A model generated the notes under the pieces. That model made no database searches. It had not been told where the DNA came from and saw only the letters and a program-made list of their open reading frames with translations. DNA of 64,000 nt, from contig SVTQ01000002.1 in the NCBI GenBank assembly GCA_015063695.1, positions 1-64,000 on the forward strand. Direction: 5' to 3'. Of this stretch, positions 24,937 to 34,375 are shown in pieces. Position 1 is the first letter of the stretch. Each line of letters begins with the position of its first letter. Position numbers and translations under genes: made by a program. This stretch comes from Oscillospiraceae bacterium. Lineage in GTDB: Bacteria; Bacillota; Clostridia; Oscillospirales; CAG-272.

Positions 24937-25638
24937 TCAACCGTTTACTCCGCGAAGCTTCGCTTTCGGTGCACCCACTCTTGCCATGGCAAGAAGGGCA
25001 GTCATTTCCTCGGCTGAAAACGCGCTGTAACCGCTTCCGATAACGTCGCCCGAGTCAACAAACTGCTGGATAAAATAGTTTTCCACGTCACCCAGCCATT
25101 TTCCTATTGATAGGAAATCTGCGGCGGTATGGAGTCCTTTGACGGCGGTGGTTCGAAATTCGAAAGGAATTACGGATGATTTAAGAATTTCTATGCTCTT
25201 TTCAATTCTTCCGATGTCGAAATTTTTCATACCTGCCGTTTTGGCATATCCCGCGGGGGATGATTTTATATCCATCGCCACAAAGTCAACAAGTCCGCTT
25301 TCTATGATGTCCGAGAGTATCTCCGGTTCATAGCCGTTGGTATCAAGCTTCACCGCAAAACCCATTTTCCGTATTCTTCCGAGGAATTTTTTGAGATCCT
25401 TTTGCAGAGTAGGCTCACCGCCCGTTACCGCAACGCCTTCAAGAATACCGCGGCGCTTTTCCAGAAAGGCGAAGAATTCTTCCTCGCTTACGGATTCATT
25501 CCCCACTCTGTCTGAAAGAACAAGGGAAGCGTTATGGCAAAATGGGCATCTGAAGTTACACCCTTTGGTAAAGACCGTACATGCCGTGCGGCCGGGGAAA
25601 TCGAGAAGGGTCAGCTTCTGCAGTCCGCCAAGCTTCAA
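24937..25638 (-). CDS. nrdG: Anaerobic ribonucleotide reductase activating protein (NrdG2-type)
   Basis: 233 residues. Radical SAM enzyme with CNFRCPFCHN (CX3CX2C) near residue 27, then GVAVTGGEPTLQKDL, DTNGYEP and VDFVAMDIKSSP: the TIGR02495 type. Expected to generate the glycyl radical of class III ribonucleotide reductase, but no nrdD is in the window, so the target is inferred from family only. It starts with TTG, and its TTGA overlaps the stop of the membrane gene upstream, so it is translationally coupled to the sigma factor operon. Confidence 0.87.
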   Translation of the reverse strand: MKLGGLQKLTLLDFPGRTACTVFTKGCNFRCPFCHNASLVLSDRVGNESVSEEEFFAFLEKRRGILEGVAVTGGEPTLQKDLKKFLGRIRKMGFAVKLDTNGYEPEILSDIIESGLVDFVAMDIKSSPAGYAKTAGMKNFDIGRIEKSIEILKSSVIPFEFRTTAVKGLHTAADFLSIGKWLGDVENYFIQQFVDSGDVIGSGYSAFSAEEMTALLAMARVGAPKAKLRGVNG

Positions 25639-26297
25639 TTTGCGTTACCGCCCATTGCGTCGATAATTGCTTTTGCCTGTGCTGCTTCCTCTGTAAGACT
25701 AAGCTTTTCAAACTGTTCGAGAGAATCCATTGCGTAGCTGAGGATAGCATCCTTATCGTTGCCAACAGTACCGTCGATACAGCCGTTGTAGAATTCGTAC
25801 CAGTTCATTTCATGACCTTCGTGAAGTATGAATTTATGCTTGCTGAGAATCATAAAAGCTCTTGCACCCTTGGAGAGCGCAAGGTCTTCGGCAAGCTCCA
25901 CATCCACTTTTTCAAAGCCTGTGATGATAGGCTCGCACTTTTCAGCTGCAAGATGGTCCTGTGTTTCTGCCTTATCTGCAGATTCGGTAGTGTCAACGGA
26001 ATCTGCAAGCGCGTCGTTTGCATTGTATTCAAAGTCTTCGCCGTTTTCACCTGCGGATTCGGGTGCTGTTTTGTCACCAATAAGATTGGGAACGAGAATG
26101 ATAACACCAACTACGATAACAAGGCAGGCAGCGATTGCTACCCACTTGAGAATGCCGTTCTTCTTTGCTTTTTCGTTCTTTACGTTTTCCATGATCTTCT
26201 CCTTAAATTCCTCGGGAATTTTAATTAAGCTTTCTGTTTTTTGATTATATAGATCCTCTGTTTCAGAGGAAAACTGACTTATCTTATTCTCTTCCAT
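25635..26297 (-). CDS. Putative anti-sigma factor, single-pass membrane protein
   Basis: 220 residues. N-terminal cytoplasmic region (1-48, EEFKEKIMENVKNEK), one transmembrane helix (about 51-72, ILKWVAIAACLVIVVGVIIL), then an acidic external domain rich in Asp, Glu, Ala. It directly follows an ECF sigma factor gene on the same strand, so it is probably its membrane anti-sigma factor, but no ZAS zinc motif (HxxxCxxC) is seen and the role is inferred from context. The last bases overlap nrdG. Extracellular C-terminus ends AIIDAMGGNAN. Confidence 0.7.
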   Translation of the reverse strand: MEENKISQFSSETEDLYNQKTESLIKIPEEFKEKIMENVKNEKAKKNGILKWVAIAACLVIVVGVIILVPNLIGDKTAPESAGENGEDFEYNANDALADSVDTTESADKAETQDHLAAEKCEPIITGFEKVDVELAEDLALSKGARAFMILSKHKFILHEGHEMNWYEFYNGCIDGTVGNDKDAILSYAMDSLEQFEKLSLTEEAAQAKAIIDAMGGNAN

Positions 26298-26352
26298 GAT
26301 CCTTCATCTTTCTTTTCAAACTGTTTTTCTCTCGCTTATTATGACGAAATAA

Positions 26353-26946
26353 TTATTTGTTTGTTCCCTTTTCTTTTTGGGACGCAAGATAATTCTCAAT
26401 GGCAGTTTTTACAGTTTCTCTGCCTCTGCTTATACGGCTTTTTACGGTTCCCACCGTAACGCCCGTAATATCTGCAATTTCCAGATATGTAATACCCATA
26501 AGGTCACGGTAGATGACCGCTTCCCTCTGTTCCTCGGGCAGAGTATTTATTATCTTTTCGATATTAAGAACACCTTCCCTGTCGAGAAATTCCTCCTCGG
26601 GGGTAAGATCCGTTGAAACAACGCCTGCAAGGACAGTCTCGGGATCATCGGTTATTTCTTTTCTCTTCTGTTCTTTCCTCAGAAAGTCACATGCCGCATT
26701 CTTTGCTATTCTGCGAAGCCACGTTGCAAAGGAACATTCCCCGCGGAAACCGTTTATTCCCCTCCATGCCTTGAGGAACACCTCCTGAGAAATATCCTCG
26801 GCATCATGAACATTGCCTACGTCCGCAAGAACCGTACCGTATACAAATTTCTGGTATATGATAACAAGCTCTTCAAAGGCTTTCGTTTCCCCGCGCTTCA
26901 CTCGTTTAACAAGGACAGCAACTTCTTCGTCCGTATATTTTAACAT
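26353..26946 (-). CDS. ECF-type RNA polymerase sigma factor
   Basis: 197 residues. Region 2 reads AFEELVIIYQKFVYGTV and NVHDAEDISQEVFLKAWRGI with FATWLRRIAKNAACDFLR; region 4 reads LPEEQREAVIYRDLMGITYLEIADITGVTVGTVKSRI. Resembles the SigW/RpoE-like ECF group. It lies upstream of a single-pass membrane protein, the usual sigma/anti-sigma order. GGAG precedes the ATG. The regulon cannot be told; envelope stress is typical of the family. Confidence 0.93.
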   Translation of the reverse strand: MLKYTDEEVAVLVKRVKRGETKAFEELVIIYQKFVYGTVLADVGNVHDAEDISQEVFLKAWRGINGFRGECSFATWLRRIAKNAACDFLRKEQKRKEITDDPETVLAGVVSTDLTPEEEFLDREGVLNIEKIINTLPEEQREAVIYRDLMGITYLEIADITGVTVGTVKSRISRGRETVKTAIENYLASQKEKGTNK

Positions 26947-27002
26947 AACCTTCTCCGTTATTTTGCTGACAGTATTTTAAAAGCTAACTCCTCGGGACAG
27001 TC

Positions 27003-28451
27003 TTATCTGACCGTATATTTTGTTCCCTGAGGTGTGTCAATAATGTCAACACCCATTTCGGAAAGCTCTGCTCTGATTGCATCGGCTGTCGCAAAGTCTC
27101 TTGACTTTTTAGCATCAAGTCTCTTTGCGATAAGTTCTTCTATCTTAAGGGTGAATTCATCCTTAACAACGCCCTCTTCTGCCGCCGCCTTCTCTGCCGC
27201 CTCGGCCTCTGCCTTTGCGTTCAGCTTTTCTGCCGCTTCAAGAAGCCCGAGAGACATTACCTTCTCGTAATCCGCAAGAAGTGCGAGCTTTGTTGCACCG
27301 TTTGTCTTTGCCTTGAATACGTTGTATATCTCCGTAATACCGTTGGAGGTATTGAGGTCGGAGCCTACTGCCGCCATAAACTTTGCCTTGTATTCCTCGA
27401 ATACCGCAGAGTCGACCTCGCCCTCATTCTTAAGGGCAGCTATCTTTGCAACAAGCTTATCGTAAGCTATCTTTGCATTGTCAAGACCTTCCCATGAAAA
27501 AACAAGGGATTTTCTGTAATGGGACTGGAGACAGAAAAATCTGTATACAAGGGGATCGTAGCCCTTTTCTTCAAGAAGGGAAACTGTGAGGAATTCGCCC
27601 TTGGATTTACTCATTTTACCCGAATTTGTATTCAGGTGAAGCACGTGGAACCAATGGCGGCACCAGGGATGGCCGAGATAAGCCTCGCTCTGTGCAATTT
27701 CATTGGTGTGGTGAGGGAACGCATTGTCGATACCGCCGCAGTGGAGGTCGAGGTACTCACCGTTGTGCTTGATGCTGATAGCGGAGCACTCGATATGCCA
27801 ACCGGGATAGCCGATACCCCAAGGAGAATCCCACTTCAGCTCCTGATCATCAAACTTAGACTTTGTGAACCAAAGAACAAAGTCCGTCTTGTTCTTTTTA
27901 TTATCGTCAGCCTCAACGCCTTCGCGCACGCCTACTTCAAGGTCCTCTGCGTTGTGGTTGTTGAATACGTAGTAATTTTCAAGCTTTGACGTATCAAAGT
28001 AAACGTTTCCGCCCGCTTCGTAGGCATAGCCCTTCTTAAGAAGAGTTTCCACCATCTCGATAAACTCGGGAATACAGCTTGTTGCAGGCTCAACTACCTC
28101 GGGAACCTTGATATTAAGCTTCTTGCAGTCCTCGAAGAATGCGTCCGTATAGAACTTTGCGATCTCCATAACCGTCTTATGCTCACGCTTTGCGCCCTTG
28201 AGCATTTTATCTTCACCTGTATCGCCGTCGCTTGACAGATGGCCTACGTCAGTGATATTCATTACACGGAAAACTTCGTTTCCTTCGTATCTGAGATACT
28301 TTTCAAGAACGTCCTCCATGATATAGGAGCGAAGGTTTCCTATGTGAGCAAAGTGATAAACGGTAGGACCGCAGGTGTACATAGATACCTTCCCTGCCTC
28401 ATGGGGAATAAACTCTTCCGCTTTTTTTGTAAGCGTATTATAAAGCTTCAT
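27003..28451 (-). CDS. cysS: Cysteinyl-tRNA synthetase
   Basis: 482 residues, class I synthetase. HIGH motif as HIGN ([10 protein letters not shown], residues 36-39) and KMSKS as [10 protein letters not shown]. The zinc ligands include CGPTVY (Cys 27) and [14 protein letters not shown]. The C-terminal half is alanine/glutamate-rich before the helical end domain. There is no T-box in the 84 bases before the gene, unlike thrS. CGGAGTAAATATT forms the ribosome site. Confidence 0.96.
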   Translation of the reverse strand: MKLYNTLTKKAEEFIPHEAGKVSMYTCGPTVYHFAHIGNLRSYIMEDVLEKYLRYEGNEVFRVMNITDVGHLSSDGDTGEDKMLKGAKREHKTVMEIAKFYTDAFFEDCKKLNIKVPEVVEPATSCIPEFIEMVETLLKKGYAYEAGGNVYFDTSKLENYYVFNNHNAEDLEVGVREGVEADDNKKNKTDFVLWFTKSKFDDQELKWDSPWGIGYPGWHIECSAISIKHNGEYLDLHCGGIDNAFPHHTNEIAQSEAYLGHPWCRHWFHVLHLNTNSGKMSKSKGEFLTVSLLEEKGYDPLVYRFFCLQSHYRKSLVFSWEGLDNAKIAYDKLVAKIAALKNEGEVDSAVFEEYKAKFMAAVGSDLNTSNGITEIYNVFKAKTNGATKLALLADYEKVMSLGLLEAAEKLNAKAEAEAAEKAAAEEGVVKDEFTLKIEELIAKRLDAKKSRDFATADAIRAELSEMGVDIIDTPQGTKYTVR

Positions 28452-28535
28452 AATATTTACTCCGTTCCGCCGCCCGAAAAGCGGCTTAATTTCGGTTTTT
28501 TATTATTTAAACTGCAAAATGCAAAATTGTACGAC

Positions 28536-29453
28536 TTAATTTTCGGCCGTTTTCACCTGTCTTTTCGTATAGTAAACTATACAGACGGCACCGAGCATTA
28601 CTGCAAGGACCGTTGCCGCGAAAAGAATGAGGGCATACAGGATAAGGCTTCCCTCGGGAGTGAGCGCCACAAGAAGGCTTCCGAAGTTAAATCCAAAATG
28701 AAGGAGAACGGGCACCCAGAAGGAACCGCTTATCTCATAGAAATAAGCAAGCAGGGCACCGAGAACGGTTGCGTAAACAAAGGATATTGCCGTTCCGTGG
28801 GATATTCCGAAAACAAGCGCCGAAATCGCAATCGCTGCACCGAGTGGCATTACCTTTCTCATTGTTCCGAAAGCGAGGGCTCTGAAAACAAGCTCCTCAA
28901 CAATGGGCGCAAGCGCCACAACTGCCAGAAGCACCAACATAGGGCTTCCTTCCCCCATAGCACTGTACGTTTCTTCGTGCTGGTTCAACACTTCGTCCGA
29001 AATAGGAAGAAAAGAGCTTATGATCACCGTAATGTAATTAAGAACGGCACCGAGCATCACAACTAAGATTCCCACGCCGCCGGGAGAAACGTTACTCTTA
29101 ATTCTCTTTACAAGGCTCTTTTTTCTGATGGCAAAGACTATGCAGAAAAAAACTACTGTCAATGCGGCTGAGATTATAAATACTTCGGAAAGATGGGAGT
29201 TTACCATTTTCAGAAGCTCAGCCTCGGTTATATCTCCATAGGCACCGGCTCCGGCCATTATACCGTAGTATATGGAATAAGCGAGAGACACTGCCGCCTG
29301 GAAGAACAAGAAGCAGAACACGTAAAGCAGCGCCTTTCCAAAGGCACCTGCTTTGGTACCAAAGGTGGGTATCAGACGCTCGGTTTCGCCGCAGATATTG
29401 CAACTATCAAAAGTATCCCCGATCTTTGCACCGCAGTTTTTACAATACTTCAA
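28536..29453 (-). CDS. CPBP-family intramembrane protease with zinc-ribbon N-terminus
   Basis: About 305 residues. N-terminal zinc ribbon (YCKNCGAKIGDTFDSCNICG, about residues 3-22), then seven or eight hydrophobic helices; the family signature EELVFRALAFG (EExxxR) lies in the middle, with FGISHGTA and LHFGFNFG giving the two further His/Asn sites. CPBP (Abi-like) proteins are glutamic-type membrane proteases. The start is uncertain: TTG at 29453 (8 bases after GGAGG) or GTG at 29456; an ATG at 29468 overlaps the ribosome site. Own promoter at 29493. Confidence 0.85.
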   Translation of the reverse strand: MKYCKNCGAKIGDTFDSCNICGETERLIPTFGTKAGAFGKALLYVFCFLFFQAAVSLAYSIYYGIMAGAGAYGDITEAELLKMVNSHLSEVFIISAALTVVFFCIVFAIRKKSLVKRIKSNVSPGGVGILVVMLGAVLNYITVIISSFLPISDEVLNQHEETYSAMGEGSPMLVLLAVVALAPIVEELVFRALAFGTMRKVMPLGAAIAISALVFGISHGTAISFVYATVLGALLAYFYEISGSFWVPVLLHFGFNFGSLLVALTPEGSLILYALILFAATVLAVMLGAVCIVYYTKRQVKTAEN

Positions 29454-29492
29454 CACCCACACCTCCATTCAACCGCAAGCATATTCTTATAT

Positions 29493-29521
29493 ATTATATA
29501 ACAAAGACTTATAAAATTCAA
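29493..29521 (-). promoter_or_regulatory. Promoter of the CPBP gene
   Basis: Minus strand TTGAAT, 17 bases, TATAAT, located 40 bases upstream of the start codon. Confidence 0.8.
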
Positions 29522-29553
29522 TAGTAAAACAAAAAAAGTATTGCTTTGAGCAA

Positions 29554-29590
29554 AAAAGAAATGAGACCTCCGTCAAGAAGCCTCATTCGT
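29554..29590 (-). terminator. Terminator of the DUF89 gene
   Basis: AATGAG pairs with CTCATT at the ends of an imperfect stem, followed by TTCTTTTTTG on the minus strand. Confidence 0.55.
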
Positions 29591-29603
29591 AAACCTATTA
29601 AAA

Positions 29604-30497
29604 TCAAAGAGTTGCACCGTCAACGTCAAACTTCTGTCTTCTCTCGTTGGTGAACACGCCTTCAAGGCGCACCATGCCGAAACGCCGGACAAACCATTCG
29701 CATTTACAGAGAAAAGCATAATAAACGTTAAGTCCGCAGCCGAAAAGGGTCTCGAAATTGCCCTGTCCCTTTGCAAGGATAAGGTCGGCAGTGTCTATAA
29801 GCTCTCTTGCTTCTTTCGAAACCTCGGGTAGATACGTTCCCGCAACTCCGTTTCCGTTGCCGATAACGGGAGCGTATTTGTCAAGCCCCACGAAAAGTGC
29901 ATCCTTCACCGTGGCATCGTTTAATACGGGCGCACCGCGCACGATTATACGAAGGTCAAGCTCAGGATAAAGCTCTTTGATAACTCTTATAAGAATTTTA
30001 TCGAAGACTACCTCGCCGCAGTTATCGGGAAGATAGACCATGCGTTTTGCGGAAGATATCTCCCGTCTGAAATTCTCGTACTCCTCGGGGTCTATCTCTT
30101 CACTTGGAGCATTATTTATCATTTCGTGAAGCTTTTCGTCTTCAACGGTATTGAGAGCGCCGAAGTCGATGTAGTTGCCGACTCTCGCAAACTTGAGAGC
30201 ACAAAGAAGTCTGTCCTCACTCTTATTCACGAGCGCCATTATTTCCTCTTCCTTTTCGAGAATAAGGCGGTTGTACTTCTCTTTTTCGGCCTCAAAGCTA
30301 TGTACCTCGCCGAATCTTTCGGCAAAGAGTGCATCCATCTTGCGAACTGCAACGGGAGCTGCTTCGCCCTTTTCCATATTACGGAGGATCTCAAGAACGT
30401 CTCTCATATAAAGAGCCTTTTTTTCCTCGTCCTCAAATTTATTCAACATACGAAGCTGTCTTTTCACAAGACAGCACATACAGTAAGCGCTGAGCAT
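29604..30497 (-). CDS. DUF89/ARMT1-family damage-control phosphatase-like protein
   Basis: 297 residues. Conserved DUF89 sites are present: N-terminal CMCC region, LPDNCGEVVFDKILI (metal/phosphate), PVLNDATVKDA and LILAKGQGNFETLFG. Family members of this fold dephosphorylate damaged sugar phosphates or phosphopantetheine and need a divalent metal. The substrate here is unknown. It is in line with the CPBP gene, from which it is separated by a terminator-like hairpin and a new promoter. Confidence 0.88.
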   Translation of the reverse strand: MLSAYCMCCLVKRQLRMLNKFEDEEKKALYMRDVLEILRNMEKGEAAPVAVRKMDALFAERFGEVHSFEAEKEKYNRLILEKEEEIMALVNKSEDRLLCALKFARVGNYIDFGALNTVEDEKLHEMINNAPSEEIDPEEYENFRREISSAKRMVYLPDNCGEVVFDKILIRVIKELYPELDLRIIVRGAPVLNDATVKDALFVGLDKYAPVIGNGNGVAGTYLPEVSKEARELIDTADLILAKGQGNFETLFGCGLNVYYAFLCKCEWFVRRFGMVRLEGVFTNERRQKFDVDGATL

Positions 30498-30527
30498 TTT
30501 TTTAATTCCTTTCGAAAAGCTTTAATA

Positions 30528-31751
30528 TCAGAACGCCCAGTTTCCGTCTTTGAATATCTGAACTCTCTTTCCGTCCTTTGTAACGCCTACAACGGAAAGG
30601 TCGTCCGTTCCTATCATAAAGTCCTCGTGAACAAAGGAGTTGTTTATACCCATTTCACGGCATTCTTCAAGAGTGTATTTGTCGTAATCCTTGATGCAGT
30701 TGGAAAAGCCCATGCCGAGAGCCAGATGGCAAGCGGCATTTTCGTCAAAGAGAGTATTATAGAAGGTAAGTCCCGACTGACAGATGGGAGACTTCTGGGG
30801 AACAAGAGCACATTCGCCGAGCTTTGCGGCCCCCTCATCCATTGTAATGAGCTTTTCAAGAAGCGCCGCGCCCTTTTCTGCGCCCCACTCTACAGCCTTT
30901 CCGCCTTCAAAGCGAATATAGAAATTATCAATAACCTCGCCCTGATAGGAAAGGGGCTTTGAGGAATAAACTATACCCTCAGCATCTCCTGCCTTGGGAG
31001 AGACGAACACTTCTTCCGTAGGGATATTGGGGTTGAAATATTCTCCGCCGAGAGTGTATTCTCCGCCGCCGAGGAAGAGTGCGTTTTCAATGAGTCCGAC
31101 CTTGAGGTCTGTGCCGTTTGCACTCTTGTATTCAAGACTTACAAGGTTCATTGAATTGAGTGTATCGCATCGGTTTTTAAGATCTGCATTGTGTGCATCC
31201 CAAGCGGCAACGGGATCATCGTCAACACGGGAGGTATAAAGAATAGCCTCCCAGAGCTTTTCCATGGCGCGGCCTGCAGGCTCGCCGGGGAACATTTTCT
31301 TTGCCCATGCTTTGCCGGGGACTGCCGCGATACACCACTTGTATTTATTCTCCATTCCGTCTCTGATGGGCTTTATTACCTTCATTCTTGCAGAGATAGC
31401 CTTTGCGTTTTTCTCCTGATTCATGCCCTTCTGTCCGTCGGGGTCTTCACTGAGAATGTAGATCATGGCAGGAAGAGTCTTGGCGCGGTGGTTAAGCTTG
31501 GCAACCTCCCAATCCTCAACGGTGGAAAGGGTCTTTACGGAACGGTTTCTCACGTGAATTTTTGTGAGGGGCGCATATCCCCACTCAACTTCGACCTTAG
31601 CGGCACCTGCTCTGTAACATTCTTCAACGAGCATTTTAATGAATTCGGGCTGGTCAAGGTCTGCTCTGATAACGGCAGTGTCGCCCTTTTTGAGGTTTAC
31701 GCCCTTTGTGGCGATAAGCTTTGCATACTTTCTGAGAACTGTTTTTTTCAT
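30528..31751 (-). CDS. Aminopeptidase, family M29
   Basis: 407 residues, the size of AmpS/AmpT-type thermophilic aminopeptidases. N-terminal domain with NLKKGDTAVIRADLDQPEFI; C-terminal domain containing NIPTEEVFVSPKAGDAEGIVYSS, YIRFEGGKAVEW, LGECALVPQKSPI, NAACHLALGMGFS and HEDFMIGTDDLSV, with the Glu/His/Asp metal ligands typical of the family. No signal peptide: a cytoplasmic peptide-recycling enzyme. AAGGA precedes the ATG. Confidence 0.9.
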   Translation of the reverse strand: MKKTVLRKYAKLIATKGVNLKKGDTAVIRADLDQPEFIKMLVEECYRAGAAKVEVEWGYAPLTKIHVRNRSVKTLSTVEDWEVAKLNHRAKTLPAMIYILSEDPDGQKGMNQEKNAKAISARMKVIKPIRDGMENKYKWCIAAVPGKAWAKKMFPGEPAGRAMEKLWEAILYTSRVDDDPVAAWDAHNADLKNRCDTLNSMNLVSLEYKSANGTDLKVGLIENALFLGGGEYTLGGEYFNPNIPTEEVFVSPKAGDAEGIVYSSKPLSYQGEVIDNFYIRFEGGKAVEWGAEKGAALLEKLITMDEGAAKLGECALVPQKSPICQSGLTFYNTLFDENAACHLALGMGFSNCIKDYDKYTLEECREMGINNSFVHEDFMIGTDDLSVVGVTKDGKRVQIFKDGNWAF

Positions 31752-31782
31752 TTTGTTTTTCCTTATATGAACTGATTTTTAT

Positions 31783-33525
31783 TTATTTATTTTCCTCTGC
31801 AAGAACCATTTTTATGGAAGGTGCAAAGGTCTTTTTTATTCTGTAATCGAGATAATCGTCATCTACCATTCCTACGGCACCGCGAAGAAGTCTGATTTCC
31901 GAAAGGGACCGCTTGAAGCCGAAAATTCCGTCAGCGGCAAAGGCCATACCCGGAGTTTCTCTGTGGCTTAAAACGGCAGAACCGTCTTCGAAAAAGAATT
32001 TAAGGTATCTGATACAGGGCGTTTCTCCGAAGGCAAGGCGAAGCTTCAGCACGGGCACTCCGTCCTCATTCTCTGCAAACTCACCGCTTACCGCAACGCG
32101 GAAAACACACTGTCTGAATTTCATATTGCATATTTTAGGCTTATCAAAGCCTACGGGGAAACGGTGAAGCGCATCCTTTTCTCTGTACATAACGTAAAAT
32201 TTTCCGTCTTTTATCTCAAAGGAAATACTTTGAAGTCCCTTGGTATAGTTGTTGTACAGAAGCTGAAGCACCATGGGCAAAAGGCCCGTCGACGGAGCAT
32301 CGGCGCCTACGGCTTCGTATTTTTTGCCGTCAAGCTCAAAGCACCTTGAATGAAGCTCGTTTGCAGTACCGCGTTTGCGGCAGGAGTTTACGTATTTTTC
32401 AAGCTCCGAGAGAGCTTCAACGTCCTCGGGAAGAGGCGTGTCACTCAGCTTTTCGCCGTTGTTATCCACAAGGCACTCAAAAACTGCCGAGAAAAATCCG
32501 CTTTGCTGAAACATATCTGTGTTTCCCGAATTTACAAGAATGAGGATATCCGAAGAGCGAAGGCCAAGAACGTTCTGATCAAGCATTCCGCTGAACAGGA
32601 AAGTGTCGCTGTCTCTGCCGCACCAGGTCTGATATCCGTAGTTAAATCTGCCGCTTGTTTCGGGAACCTTCACCTTTTCCGAGGTCATTTCCGCGATATA
32701 TTCGGAAGGGAGAATTTCTTCTCCGTTCCATACGCCGCCGTTCATTACCAAAAGTCCGATCTTCGCCATATCCTCGGGAGTGATATACATTCCCCATCCG
32801 CCTTTTTCATATCCGTCGGGTCCCTTTTCCCACAAAAAATTCTCAATTCCGAGAGGCTCGAAAAGTCTTGGCTTTAGATACTCCGTAAGACTCATACCCG
32901 ATGTTTTGCATATCATTGCCGCAAGCATATAGGTATTCATGGAATTATAGGCGAAACCCTCTCCGAGAGTGCCTTTTGACGAGGACGTCATGTATCCGCC
33001 GATCCAGTTATCCGAAACAAGAGAATCCGCCTCTCCGAACAGGGAAACCGCGGTCATTGTGAGAAGATGCCGCACGGTGGCTGACGTAACGGCTTTTTTC
33101 GAAAAAGCGTTCACCTCTTCGGGAAAGACCTCGGAAAGCTTTGTATCAAGAGCAAAAAGCCCTTCCTGCAGAGCAAAACCTACGGCAAGGGCGGTTATGC
33201 TTTTACATGCCGAAAAGGTCTGCTTCCAGAGAGAAAGGTCGCTGTCGTCAAATGCCGCCTCAAGAATTACCCTTCCGTGACGAAGTATCATAAGATTATG
33301 GGTGTCAAGAGTTTTGTCCGCACGAAGCTTCTTTACAAATTCAAGTAAAAGCGCTGTGGGTACACCTTCTGCCTCGGGAGTTGACCGTTCCAAAGGAATA
33401 CCGAGCTTTGACGGTTCAAAGGGCGGCTTTTCGCCAAGTTTTGAAACAAGGGGCTCTGTCGATCTTTTGGTATCCGTAAGCTGTTTTATAAGACCGAACA
33501 CGTTGCTTACCGAATTTACGTTCAT
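31783..33525 (-). CDS. Serine hydrolase, beta-lactamase class C/esterase fold
   Basis: 580 residues. The catalytic SxxK is FSACKSITAL and the YxN is YNSMNTY, characteristic of class C-type hydrolases (family S12/EstB-like). The first about 45 residues are not part of the domain. There is no signal peptide, so unlike penicillin-binding proteins it is probably cytosolic. The C-terminal 200 residues (about 370-580) form a separate beta-rich module (FELDGKKYEAVG, SFEIKDGKFYVMYREKD) of unknown function. The longer upstream frame is rejected: GGGGAG lies 7 bases before the ATG at 33525. Probably an esterase or peptidase rather than a beta-lactamase. Confidence 0.83.
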   Translation of the reverse strand: MNVNSVSNVFGLIKQLTDTKRSTEPLVSKLGEKPPFEPSKLGIPLERSTPEAEGVPTALLLEFVKKLRADKTLDTHNLMILRHGRVILEAAFDDSDLSLWKQTFSACKSITALAVGFALQEGLFALDTKLSEVFPEEVNAFSKKAVTSATVRHLLTMTAVSLFGEADSLVSDNWIGGYMTSSSKGTLGEGFAYNSMNTYMLAAMICKTSGMSLTEYLKPRLFEPLGIENFLWEKGPDGYEKGGWGMYITPEDMAKIGLLVMNGGVWNGEEILPSEYIAEMTSEKVKVPETSGRFNYGYQTWCGRDSDTFLFSGMLDQNVLGLRSSDILILVNSGNTDMFQQSGFFSAVFECLVDNNGEKLSDTPLPEDVEALSELEKYVNSCRKRGTANELHSRCFELDGKKYEAVGADAPSTGLLPMVLQLLYNNYTKGLQSISFEIKDGKFYVMYREKDALHRFPVGFDKPKICNMKFRQCVFRVAVSGEFAENEDGVPVLKLRLAFGETPCIRYLKFFFEDGSAVLSHRETPGMAFAADGIFGFKRSLSEIRLLRGAVGMVDDDYLDYRIKKTFAPSIKMVLAEENK

Positions 33526-33687
33526 ATCTTTACTCCCCTTTTCTGTAGATTTCCTGTCGGAAAGAATGTTTCCGACATATTTTGTTAATTTTTGAAAACA
33601 TAAAAACAGGGTATTTTTTCGAAAAACCACAATTTACGGGATGAAAAAAAATATATACACTATATATGCCTATCGGTGCCCGTCAGA

Positions 33688-33710
33688 TCCAAATCTGACA
33701 TTTTTCTTAT
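33688..33710 (+). terminator. Short hairpin with T-run
   Basis: GTCAGAT and ATCTGAC around CCAA, followed by ATTTTTC, in the 230-bp divergent region between the serine hydrolase and the gene at 33758. No promoter of consensus quality was seen on either side. Confidence 0.5.
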
Positions 33711-33757
33711 TTTACCTATGCTACAATAAACTCAGTGAAAAATGAACGGAGAAAACC

Positions 33758-34060
33758 ATGAATAATCTTACTTCCCCCGAAGAAATAACAGAATATCCCG
33801 AAATACCTATCCGCGAGGAATACAGATATCCGAGGGAAAACACTGTCCTCAAATTCGTTCTTTATTCCCGCGACACCGAAGACGGAAAAAGCTATTCCAT
33901 ACAGTGCCAAAGATTCGTAAACGGGATAAAAGTCTGTCAGGCAACCGCCGCCGACGTTTCAGCCGAATATGATTTCGCTGCCGAAATGTATGAGAAAATA
34001 GCAAACGGCGAGGTTGAGCCGGTACACCTGCACGACGTGGTCTATGACCTTCTGCCTTAA
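33758..34060 (+). CDS. Small protein, DUF6514-like
   Basis: 100 residues, acidic, soluble. A single domain with strands around YSIQCQRFVNGIKVCQATAADVS and a C-terminal VEPVHLHDVVYDLLP, a pattern I associate with DUF6514. Unknown function. ACGGAG lies before the ATG. Its last 4 bases overlap the stop of the convergent DUF1294-like gene. Confidence 0.7.
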   Translation: MNNLTSPEEITEYPEIPIREEYRYPRENTVLKFVLYSRDTEDGKSYSIQCQRFVNGIKVCQATAADVSAEYDFAAEMYEKIANGEVEPVHLHDVVYDLLP

Positions 34061-34359
34061 ACCAGAATAAGCACAGCAAGCACTGCGTGAAGGAGTATTA
34101 TTGCGGGAAGTCCTGCCATGAATTTCACGTGTTTTGTTTTATGTCTTATAATAAGCATCGTCAAATACATAAGAACAGAGCCGCCCAGAGCTCCGAGAAG
34201 CAACAGATCGGACTCGGGCACTCTTCTCTTATGTTTTTTTGCATTTATTTTGTCAACAACCGTAACTATAACGGAAATAAGGGATATCGCCCCGAGATAT
34301 ATCAGAAGAAAATATCTGAGATAACCCGCCAGTACGGGAAAATTTATAATACCATCCAT
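34057..34359 (-). CDS. DUF1294-family small membrane protein
   Basis: 100 residues with three hydrophobic segments (about 8-32, 52-70 and 80-98). The family core DKINAKKHKRRVPESDLLLLGALGGSV followed by RHKTKHVKF is recognisable. Inner-membrane protein of unknown function. Start ATG 34359 with GGAG at 7 bases; longer frame rejected. Overlaps the convergent gene by 4 bp and follows rnhA. Confidence 0.82.
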   Translation of the reverse strand: MDGIINFPVLAGYLRYFLLIYLGAISLISVIVTVVDKINAKKHKRRVPESDLLLLGALGGSVLMYLTMLIIRHKTKHVKFMAGLPAIILLHAVLAVLILV

Positions 34360-34375
34360 TGTATTTCTCCGAAAA

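Noticed and set aside
28452-28535. T-box leader for cysS
   Set aside because: Only 84 bases lie upstream, with a short GC hairpin and no T-box core or specifier arm.
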